A DNA stretch of 64,000 nucleotides from Symsagittifera roscoffensis (Eukaryota; Xenacoelomorpha; Acoela; Convolutidae): the NCBI RefSeq assembly GCF_963678635.1, contig NC_087062.1, positions 6,188,193-6,252,192 on the forward strand. Reading direction: 5' to 3'. Under the pieces are notes generated by a model. That model was not told the origin of the DNA. It was given only the letters and a program-made list of their open reading frames with translations, and did not search any database. This document shows positions 34,251 to 41,760 of the stretch, piece by piece; the first letter of the stretch is position 1, and every line of letters begins with the position of its first letter. The translations under genes and the position numbers were made by a program.

Positions 34251-36662
34251 ATGGTTTTTTCCAATAAAAACCAGCCAAAAAATTTACTATTGCTAATTTT
34301 TAGCAACTTCGCGATAATGATGAAATTTACTACTCTACTTTCAACATTTATACCACTTGTCATTCTACAGAATGATGATTTGGAAAACGTATCAAAATCT
34401 CTCAAAGTTACTCACTATGACTGTTCAAGCATGCAGGAAAATAAAATGCATGCTTTAAATCAAGTGGCCCCATGTAAAGTTAGCCCAGAAAACCTTTACA
34501 CTACCGATAGCACAATTAGCGTATATCAACGGTCTTATAGAACATACGTGAACGCAGTTATGTGTAAAATTAAAACATTTCCCATTCGTTATAATTGCGG
34601 AATGTGGGCACATTCTTCCATCGTTCACAATATGAACATGATAACCTATGAAATTATTATATCACCAGAAGATTGCGAAAAAGCAGCAAAGAACAACAAA
34701 ATTACAGTGAATGAAGATGGATACACCCATGAACTAATTATAAAAATGGATGAAAGTATTTTACAACACAGAAATGAAGGAACATCATTAGAAGGCGACA
34801 GTTCGACAGCATGCAAGAATAGGGGACAAGTCAAACACTATAGCTACGAAACGCACATGCAAAAAGTTCAACTCAAAGTAAATCTAGAAACAAAACAAGT
34901 ACAAAATCCTTACGGTATCCCATTACCATGCACAGTACTCGAAGGCGGATGCGAATCAACATCATTAGACCCTTATGCTTACATATGGGACATGCCCGCA
35001 AATTGCGTAGTCACAAAATTGTTTTCTCAAAAAGCGAAAATGGTCAAGTACGCTAATAAGTTGGACCACCCTCAATATCATATACTGAGTGAGGGATCGG
35101 CACCCAATGGCCTAGTCCTCAAAATTCGCCTTTACAACAAGCAGCAAGAAGTCTGCAGCAGGCCAGGAGCATTATATAAAACAAATTTTGAGTCCTTGTT
35201 TATTTCTTATTCAGGCGGTTTTGAGATGAACACTGGTGAATCCAGCAACATACGACACGATGATAGAAATTACTATCAAATGCAAATAAATGAGAACGAT
35301 CAAATAAGAGTGAAACCTTTGAACTATCCTCTGGGATCAGGTAATTTTTCATTCCTCCATGATGAACGTAACAATTAAAATCGAGATCCTCTTTGGCGCC
35401 ATGTAGGTACCGATGAAATTGATTACGATCTGGGTGCAAAGTTAGATTACATAATGTACTTTCATGCTAAACAACTCAGACATTCTGAAATGACATTATT
35501 ACAGAATCAATGTGAACTCGAAAGAACACAAATTCTAACAATAATGATGTTAGCTTTACAAAATACCAGGCTTGCAGGATACATGTTAACTGGCAACCGC
35601 TTTATGTTTTTGGACACCGACGGAGCAGTTGGCTGGCTGTATCACTGCCCTAAAAAAGTTTCACCTCTTAAAGTTCTCGAAAAATGCTTTGATCGAATAC
35701 CGATCTTTTACAAGGGGCGAAAAATGTTTGTCGACCCTATTACCCGCCAAACTTTTCTTTTTGCCAACAAAATACATTGCGTTAGTGGCTACAAAAATGC
35801 CTTTCAACTTGACTTAGATGATAAATTATCTTGGTACCAATTAATGCCGGCTTCAATACCTTTCAAGACTCCTTTAATGTTCGCTCCACAAGATATAGGC
35901 CATATTACGGAATTTCCCGTATACGATTCGCGACGCGCAGGCATGTATACCCCAAAACAATTAAAAGCTTTTTGGGATAACATTATTCATAACACAGCAT
36001 CAACATCTATTTTCAAAAAAATTACAAGAACTGTTCTCCAAAATGGACACATGGATTATGCAAATTCCGACGCTTTAACCGCCGCAATGGGTTTAAACCA
36101 GAAAATTTATCTAGATTCTCTGCTCTCACCGGGATTTTTCATGAATAGTTTCATCGGAACATTCGGTTTTGTTGCTTTTTTCTTAGAGAAAATCGGAATT
36201 TATTTTGCCTGTTTTCTTTTTCTCAAATTCCTGCTAGAAATAATAGTAACAACTATTAAAGCTTTGGAAATTAATAAGTTAACAAATCGTACTATGAGCT
36301 TCTGGAAGATAAAATTAGGTGCAACGTATAACCTTTTCGTTCTATCACTTTTTACTTCCATTTTCTCAACCGAAAACTCCACTCTTGAATCATCAGATTC
36401 GCGAAACTCAAGACAAAAACAAATACGACAACAAAATCATAATCAAAATATTTACCAAGAAAGCACTGCTTCAATACCTATGAAAGAGCGAAATGAGCCT
36501 GCAGTACCCTTAATGTCACCAGATTCGCGAAACGAACCTGGTTTATACCCAGACCTAAATAACCAAAATGAACATTTAGTACGGACCAATGTAATAGGAA
36601 CGAGCTCTAGCACAACAATCCCTCATCCAACCACCAACAACAATACTATAACACCAATCTAA
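34251..36662 (+). pseudogene. env: Env-like membrane glycoprotein (one in-frame stop)
   Basis: Two frames, 34251-35378 and 35379-36662, are the same frame split by a single TAA at 35376-35378. A hydrophobic signal segment (MMKFTTLLSTFIPLVIL, from the second ATG) precedes a Cys-rich ectodomain that starts HYDCSS and continues CKVSPEN, RYNCGMWAH. The second half includes CFDRIP, IHCVSGYKN and, near residue 625, long hydrophobic stretches (SFIGTFGFVAFFLEKIGIYF, CFLFLKFLLEIIVTTIK) as membrane anchor, then a Ser/Asn-rich cytoplasmic tail. The YDC start and Cys spacing recall chuvirus/mononegavirus-type glycoproteins rather than baculovirus-F-type gypsy env; this is recognition by eye. It would serve membrane fusion and entry; this copy is interrupted. 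Confidence 0.65.
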
Positions 36663-36719
36663 GCAACAGTTTTCTATTTCAGAATGCCCTCAAGAAAACT
36701 GTGCATCCCCATAGACTAA

Positions 36720-36995
36720 ATGCTAGTCGATATTTTAGACAGACAAGTTCTTTTACTGATTCAATTTCCGACACTTATAAATAAACTGTTTACACGAATA
36801 GCAGCTGTTGACTTACCGCAATTAGGAACCAATAATTTTATACGCCTCATGCTAATTGTTTATCCAGGAAAAGTGATTCATGAAGCTGTCATTGAATCAT
36901 CGAATCCAAAATATAATTATATCTGTTCGTTTCCTCAAAGTAACGAATCTGCTATCATAAAAATTACTTCAGAAGGAGTTCATTTTTGTGTGTGA
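36720..36995 (+). CDS. Accessory ORF A1 (first of seven paralogues)
   Basis: 91 codons, intact, 57 nt after env. It starts MLVDILDRQVLLLIQFP, has ESSNPKYNYICSFP at residues 60-73 and ends EGVHFCV. The pattern (M-L-V-x-I-L-D-R ... S-S-N-x-K-Y-x-Y-I-C-S ... G-V/I-H-F-C-V) is nearly repeated in A2 and more loosely in A3. No signal peptide, membrane segment or known domain. The small soluble beta-rich form could suit a host-factor-binding accessory protein; the function is not known. Confidence 0.6.
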   Translation: MLVDILDRQVLLLIQFPTLINKLFTRIAAVDLPQLGTNNFIRLMLIVYPGKVIHEAVIESSNPKYNYICSFPQSNESAIIKITSEGVHFCV

Positions 36996-37037
36996 AATAC
37001 CACGATACAAAAAATTTACTTGAACACAAACATTTAA

Positions 37038-37312
37038 ATGTTGGTAGGAATTTTGGATCGAGACATTCGTTTATTACATCAACTCCCAGGTTATGTAAAC
37101 AAAGTACCAGCTTTAATAGCATCAGCAAGATTACCAAAAACCAAACCAAATGATTGTATTCACCTTTGATAATAACTTATCCTGAGGAAACTGTTCAAGA
37201 AATTGAAATTGACTCTTCAAACAAAAAATATGATTATATTTGTTCTTTACTTGAAGGAAATACCTCAGGAGTCGTCATTACCGATTTCGAAGGAATTCAC
37301 TTCTGTGTATAA
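37038..37312 (+). pseudogene. Accessory ORF A2 (frameshifted paralogue of A1)
   Basis: It starts MLVGILDRDIRLLHQLP, close to A1, and runs to CIHL at 37167. A one-base shift later the frame continues as LIITYPEETVQEIEIDSSN and KYDYICSLLEGN, ending EGIHFCV at 37312. Alignment with A1 is full-length, so it is a duplicated gene broken by one indel. Confidence 0.6.
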
Positions 37313-37376
37313 GTATTAAACCAGAAACAACAAAATTGAATGGATACATTCAAATATAAAATTTGGAGAAAAATAA

Positions 37377-37652
37377 ATGTTCTTTGACACACTAAATCAA
37401 AATTTCTGCTTAATCATATCTTGCCCTCATTTCCCAAAGAAATTTTATTCCCGAGTCACAACAGCAATTTTACCATCCGTAGCAATTGATAACAATTTAC
37501 ACTTAATTATCAACGACTTTCACCATAATCAAAATTACGATATTATCGTAAAGCAAACCAATCCTAGATACAAAGATATTCTTCACATCTTAAAGTATAA
37601 AAACTCAGCCATATTCGAAACTGCTTGTGAAGAAATTATTTTTTGTGATTAA
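37377..37652 (+). CDS. Accessory ORF A3
   Basis: 91 codons, intact, same length as A1. Shared positions with A1 and A2 include the N-terminal M-x-x-x-x-L-N/D, P near residue 20, LP near residue 34, NPRYKDI in place of NPKYNYI, NSAI, and the terminal IIFCD against VHFCV. Sequence divergence is high, so the duplication is older than A1/A2. Confidence 0.6.
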   Translation: MFFDTLNQNFCLIISCPHFPKKFYSRVTTAILPSVAIDNNLHLIINDFHHNQNYDIIVKQTNPRYKDILHILKYKNSAIFETACEEIIFCD

Positions 37653-37667
37653 AATAATTGAAAATAA

Positions 37668-37922
37668 ATGTTATTTAAACACAACAATCGTCACGTACTC
37701 CTTTACCAAATAGAAAAATCCTTCGACGCTTGTAACAGTTCATATTGTCCAAAACTTATCTTATATTTCGATTATTGTAATACTTGGGAAGACGGAACAA
37801 TTGAAGTCTTCCACAACTCGCCATATTGGAACTTTTTTCTAGTTTTGTCGAATACATGCTTAAGTCATCTGCCAAAAGACATAAACGATTTCCATTCAAA
37901 TGATCTCACTAACCTCTCGTAA
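37668..37922 (+). CDS. Accessory ORF B1
   Basis: 84 codons. It starts MLFKHNNRHVLLYQIEKSF, has SPYWNFFLVLSN at residues 53-64 and a tail LPKDINDFH. It resembles B3 and B4 (QIKKTF / SRYWPFFLFVSD; GFQRSF / NKYWHLILCLAN). The central N/S-x-Y-W/x-x-h motif also matches SSNxKYxYICS of group A, so groups A and B may be one family. The last 23 nt overlap B2. Confidence 0.55.
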   Translation: MLFKHNNRHVLLYQIEKSFDACNSSYCPKLILYFDYCNTWEDGTIEVFHNSPYWNFFLVLSNTCLSHLPKDINDFHSNDLTNLS

Positions 37923-38133
37923 TCTGTTTATCGGGTTACCAAACCTACGTTACTCACTCATTGGAGTAGAAAAACACTCTGAAAACTTTTATCTTTTACA
38001 TGTGAGTAAGGTTAACTCCAGTATAGCAACTACAATAACAGTTCCAGGAAATCACCCTAATTTCCTTGAACTAAGTCATTTTCTTGCTTTTGACAAATGC
38101 AGAAATTTTTCTAAATCCACCTACTTTCTCTAA
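37900..38133 (+). CDS. Accessory ORF B2
   Basis: 77 codons, overlapping B1 in another frame. It starts MISLTSRNLFIGLPNLRYSL and has PGNHPNFLELSHFLAF where B1 has SPYWNFFLVLSN. It is the most diverged member, and assignment to the family rests on length, position and this alignment. Confidence 0.45.
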   Translation: MISLTSRNLFIGLPNLRYSLIGVEKHSENFYLLHVSKVNSSIATTITVPGNHPNFLELSHFLAFDKCRNFSKSTYFL

Positions 38134-38142
38134 TTAGAAAAA

Positions 38143-38379
38143 ATGATGTTTAATATCAACGACCAACCAGTTTCAGTTGTTCAAATAAAGAAAACATTTG
38201 AATTACAACCACATTTACAAGTTTACATGATAGTTAATGTTCGATACATCGAAACAAGTACTTTTGAGGAACTTAGTATTTACCCCACTTCCCGATATTG
38301 GCCATTCTTTCTTTTTGTATCTGATCACCCAGAGTCTTGTCCTACCAATATTGAATGTGAACATTGTACCTTAGACTAG
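38143..38379 (+). CDS. Accessory ORF B3
   Basis: 78 codons, 9 nt after B2. It has QPVSVVQIKKTFEL near the start, YPTSRYWPFFLFVSDHPESC in the middle, and ends CEHCTLD, where CxxC might bind metal. Its closest relative is B1. It ends 1 nt before the ATG of B4. Confidence 0.55.
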   Translation: MMFNINDQPVSVVQIKKTFELQPHLQVYMIVNVRYIETSTFEELSIYPTSRYWPFFLFVSDHPESCPTNIECEHCTLD

Positions 38380-38380
38380 A

Positions 38381-38614
38381 ATGATAATTTTTTACGAAGG
38401 AACCTTTGTCCAAATTAAAGGGTTCCAACGCTCCTTCATTCTAGCAGAAAATTTCAAAATAATCCCCATTTTTATAATTCATGTCGAAACGCTTTATAAT
38501 GGCGAACTACAAAGCACCATTATTAAATCAAGCAATAAATACTGGCATTTAATACTATGTCTTGCAAATAGCCTAACATTTCCCATTCCCTGCGATCTAG
38601 ACCAGATTGAATGA
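38381..38614 (+). CDS. Accessory ORF B4
   Basis: 77 codons. The ATG is one base after the stop of B3 (TAG-A-ATG), which suggests coupled or polycistronic expression. It has VQIKGFQRSFIL, IIKSSNKYWHLILCLAN and ends PCDLDQIE. SSNKYW links the B group to the SSNPKY motif of group A. Confidence 0.55.
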   Translation: MIIFYEGTFVQIKGFQRSFILAENFKIIPIFIIHVETLYNGELQSTIIKSSNKYWHLILCLANSLTFPIPCDLDQIE

Positions 38615-38623
38615 GCAGTGAGA

Positions 38624-38992
38624 ATGACAACTGAATGTCCTATATTTTTGGAAATTTGCGATCAAATGAAAAAATTACATAAAAATTTACCTCCACAACC
38701 ACCACATTTAGTTTGCGTTAATTGTTATAATAAACTCAAGCTAAGAGCTAGTACACCATTCGCAAAAATTCCTTGCCCCACTTGCAGGCAGATTATTCAT
38801 GCAATTAATATGACAGAATACGATGTCTGTAATATCTGCAACCAATTAGTGTTATCCAGAAACAAACGAAAGGGTGAACATATGATAGTTAAGCACCCTT
38901 ATATTACTGTATGCAATAACTGCATTGAGAAATGCAAAAACATCTGCCCTATCTGTTTTTCAAAAATTGCTTTTGATGAGTTTTGGGCATAA
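38624..38992 (+). CDS. RING-like double zinc-finger protein Z1
   Basis: 122 codons from ATG 38624 (10 nt after B4). The first finger has the order ECPI...HLVCVNCYNKL...IPCPTCRQI but lacks the second Cys of the first pair (CPIF in place of CPxC). The second finger is VCNICNQL...H...VCNNCIEKC...ICPICF. CxxC-HxxCxxC-CPxC order is RING-like. RING proteins often act as E3 ubiquitin ligases; for this one activity is only an inference. It is a paralogue of the next ORF and of 39577-40143. Confidence 0.6.
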   Translation: MTTECPIFLEICDQMKKLHKNLPPQPPHLVCVNCYNKLKLRASTPFAKIPCPTCRQIIHAINMTEYDVCNICNQLVLSRNKRKGEHMIVKHPYITVCNNCIEKCKNICPICFSKIAFDEFWA

Positions 38993-39006
38993 CTTCTTTT
39001 TATACA

Positions 39007-39246
39007 ATGGCAAACGGATGCCCTGTTTGTATAGAATTGAAAACAACCCTTCAATTAAGAAAACTTCACAAAAGAAAGTATCCACAACCCTTTCATTTTA
39101 TTTGTAATGAATGCTACATGACTCTTAAATCCAAAACTAACTTAATTTTTGACAAATTCTTATGCTCAATATGCCGCCAGGATGTTCACGTACTAAATTT
39201 CGAACAAATTAACGAATGCCAGACCTGTAAAGGCAATAAAAAATGA
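39007..39246 (+). CDS. RING-like zinc protein Z2
   Basis: 79 codons from ATG 39007, 14 nt after Z1. It has all three pairs: NGCPVCIEL, FHFICNECYMTL, FLCSICRQDVH, and ends with CQTC just before the stop. It lacks the second finger of Z1. HFICNECYMTLK aligns with HLVCVNCYNKLK of Z1 and HFICIDCHEQI of Z3. Confidence 0.6.
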   Translation: MANGCPVCIELKTTLQLRKLHKRKYPQPFHFICNECYMTLKSKTNLIFDKFLCSICRQDVHVLNFEQINECQTCKGNKK

Positions 39247-39282
39247 ATAAACAATTATGCTGTTTGTTTAGGAAGTTGCAAA

Positions 39283-39559
39283 ATGTTCTGCTTGGTAATG
39301 GACATTGATTTTGTCCTTGATTATAATCTCCTCGTCCAAGTTGACGGTTACCAAGCTCGCACAAATCGTATTTATATTCATCCCGATCAACAGCAGTTGG
39401 ATAATTTTTGCAAACGTTTTAGTCCTGGCTTCCACGATGAAGAAAAAATTTACTGTCAAAAGCAGCAGTAGATTTTTTAATATTATCATAAATGCGTTCA
39501 ACAAGGACGAAGATGTTATCGACATCAATTTCCAAACCTCCAATCGACTTATTCTTTAA
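39283..39559 (+). pseudogene. Small accessory ORF C (frameshifted)
   Basis: From ATG 39283 the frame reads MFCLVMDIDFVLDYNLLVQV to 39471. A second frame continues FFNIIINAFNKDEDVIDIN to a stop at 39559, so one indel near 39465 may have split a gene of about 90 residues, the same size as the A and B ORFs. Family membership is not clear. Confidence 0.4.
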
Positions 39560-39576
39560 TCTTTCCTTCTTTAAAA

Positions 39577-40143
39577 ATGATTCAGATAACTTTACCAGCT
39601 TTTATATGTAAAATTTTTCAAGCTTGTTATTTTTATTTCCAAAGTTTTCTTTATGTTTCTCAACCCATTTTACAGTACTTTCGAAAAACCATTCAACAAC
39701 CCACTCTTGAATGCTCGATTTGCTACTTACCAAAATCCAAATTCAAGAAACAACATAATAACGAGCCACATCATCCACCACACTTTATCTGTATAGACTG
39801 TCATGAGCAAATTGTAGCTCATTTTTCTAAATATGGACAAATTTTATGCCCCATTTGCCAAGTCCCAAATTATACCCAATCACTTTCATATTATTCCCCT
39901 TGTTGTTCATGCGATAGTATGGTTAAAAGCGCAAATTGGGGAAATACCCAGACCCAAAGTATGGCAAGCTATCAACATCTTACTGATTGCCATCAAGGTA
40001 TCACTATTTGTACAAGATGCCTCCCTAATACTGCAAAAGTTTGTCCCTTATGCCATCCCTTGCGGTTTTTCCGACCCCTGGAATTAAATCTCCACACTAT
40101 ACGATGTCCTTATGCAATTCCTCTACACTCCTACATTTGGTAA
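39577..40143 (+). CDS. RING-like double zinc-finger protein Z3 with hydrophobic N-terminus
   Basis: 188 codons, intact. Residues 1-35 are hydrophobic and aromatic (AFICKIFQACYFYFQSFLYV), a possible signal anchor. The first finger is LECSICYL...PPHFICIDCHEQI...ILCPICQV. The second is CCSCDSM...H...CTRC...VCPLCH. It is the longest of the three RING-like paralogues. A membrane-linked RING protein could act on surface proteins as some viral E3 ligases do; that is speculation. Confidence 0.6.
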   Translation: MIQITLPAFICKIFQACYFYFQSFLYVSQPILQYFRKTIQQPTLECSICYLPKSKFKKQHNNEPHHPPHFICIDCHEQIVAHFSKYGQILCPICQVPNYTQSLSYYSPCCSCDSMVKSANWGNTQTQSMASYQHLTDCHQGITICTRCLPNTAKVCPLCHPLRFFRPLELNLHTIRCPYAIPLHSYIW

Positions 40144-40221
40144 GGCCTCAACCCTTCAGTAATTTTCTCACAATTTTTATATCTTTATAAACAACAGTAA
40201 ACACAAAATATCCTTTAAACA

Positions 40222-40511
40222 TGCTATATTATATACTATTTACCCCCCCCGGTTTTTTCTAGTCCCTTTTACCTATAAAAGGGTACACCATGGTAAGCCT
40301 GTGGATGACCCCAGGTGGACATACATTTAAGATTAGGGGTTAGTTAATGCCCAAATTTCTATTTTTTTGCTTTAACTACATTTGCATTTTTGCTTCAAGT
40401 TTCATATCTGAGCTTAACTCAGTGTTGTAAAGTGCTTTATTCCTGTGGTTAATAAACACCATGATCGTTTTTCTTCATTTGTTTTCCGTGGTGGGTTTGT
40501 GTGAAACCACA
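40222..40511 (+). promoter_or_regulatory. Candidate 3' LTR of the Ty3 element
   Basis: The stretch starts TG, ends CA (GAAACCACA), and holds a TATA box (TATAAAA 40274-40280) followed about 170 bp later by AATAAA (40451-40456) and a GT-rich segment (TTTTCCGTGGTGGGTTTGTG). This is the U3-R-U5 order. Against it: no clear polypurine tract precedes it and no good copy was found upstream of gag. A faintly similar stretch (TATAAAG near 26221, AAAAAACACCC near 26404) is too diverged to count. Limits are uncertain. Confidence 0.35.
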
Positions 40512-40652
40512 AGATTATATTTTCCACCTTTTATAAATATACAATTTTACACTTTGTCCTTCATTGTTCAAACATTTGATAATTAGCCTTAATATCCGAA
40601 TGTAATTCGGGATTTTGAATATTTGGTCATTTTATATTGATGTTTAGCAAAA

Positions 40653-41350
40653 TGGAGTATGACCCAATTTTAAACTGGAACTGCAGAAATGCAGACCCAG
40701 CACCAGAGGAGTTTAAAAGAAGGCTGCCTCTCAGGAAGAAACAACGAAAACATGTAGCAGTACAATCTTTGTCAATGGACGACGGGTTAAATAAGAATCT
40801 TCGGAGTTTTCCCAGTTTGACTCAAAGATTGGAACTGCAGAAGTGCAGAGAAGCCAAATTGGATACGGAAAATCCAAAATTTATAACGAGTTTGAAGTAC
40901 TCAATAAAGCAAAATTATAACAGATGGAAACTGCCATCGTTTATTGAAGTCGTCAACTCAACGACAATGGAAAAGGCGATGATGCCTATCGAGTTCATAA
41001 TCCAGCAAGAAGATGTTATAAAGAACGAAACCAACTTCTGGAAATTAAAGAAGAGGGAGGAACACGGCTACATCCTCAAGGCAGGAGGCACGCAAGTCAC
41101 CATCCCGTTTGAGGGAATAACTGCCTTTCCGAATCATGTAAAAAACAAACAGGAAGAACAAGAAGACATTCAAGAACTTACGGACGGAATGAGCTGACTG
41201 CGAATCAAGAACAAAATCAAAAAGAAGAAAATCGTGAAATTGCAACAAAAACTCGAGGCTTCACAGAGGAAGATAGCGATCCTCAGATCATACAACGTGG
41301 AGCTAGAAGCCGGAAGGAAGCTCTATATGAAACCTAACCTATCTTTATAA
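40653..41350 (+). pseudogene. Unknown ORF (MEYDPILNW...), one in-frame stop
   Basis: From ATG 40653 181 codons are open, to a TGA at 41195-41197; the same frame continues 50 codons to a TAA at 41348-41350. The N-terminus MEYDPILNWNCRNADPAPEE is followed by basic segments (RRLPLRKKQRKHV). The part after the stop is Lys-rich with heptad spacing (coiled coil). It is not recognised. A second frame beginning MDPILNW lies at 41528. Both may be remnants of one element adjacent to the Ty3 copy. Confidence 0.4.
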
Positions 41351-41446
41351 CTTTTTCATTAGATGTTCTTTTTAAATTTTATAACTATAGTATTTAACCA
41401 TTAAAGTGTTTAAATTTCCACCATGGTAACTGTAAGAATCGAACAG

Positions 41447-41760
41447 CTAAATTTTCTAAAAAAGGGGGTGAGTTGTAGTATTGAGAAATACTACACAGAC
41501 AAAAGACCATTGTCTTAATTGTATATTTATGGACCCAATTCTAAATTGGAGCGTGCCATTTAAATTAAAGCCTCTTTTCACTAAATCAGATATTGACTGA
41601 TTTACTCTTATTAGGACTACAAAATCTTGTTTTGAAAATCCACTCCTTTTTAAATCCTTGTCCAATTTTTCTCATTTTTTCATGCTCAATATTTTAAAAG
41701 GGCGGCGATTATTAATACGTCCCTTTTAACTTAACTTGAAACAAACTGGATAAATAATTA
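41447..41760 (+). other. Polypurine tract, inverted repeat and second DPILNW frame
   Basis: AAAAAAGGGGG (41457-41467) looks like a polypurine tract, and the next bases TGAGTTGTAGTATTGAGAAA contain the arms GTAGTATT / AATACTAC of a small inverted repeat. At 41528 MDPILNWSVPFKLK repeats the start of the upstream ORF. Together this looks like the edge of an LTR-type element, but no second LTR was found. Confidence 0.3.

Larger units (their letters stand above)
26911..40511 (+). mobile_element. Env-bearing Ty3/gypsy retroelement with large accessory gene cassette
   Basis: The order is two small ORFs, gag (CCHC), PR-RT-RNaseH-integrase, env, then eleven small ORFs and a candidate 3' LTR. The RT-RH-IN order and a GPY/F-like C-terminus are those of the Ty3/gypsy (Metaviridae) lineage. 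Env-bearing Ty3 elements called Tor are known from the tunicate Oikopleura; similarity to them is my inference and was not searched. pol carries several frameshifts and stops and env one stop, so this copy is defective as a whole. A matching 5' LTR was not found, so the left limit given is the first recognised ORF. Confidence 0.75.
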
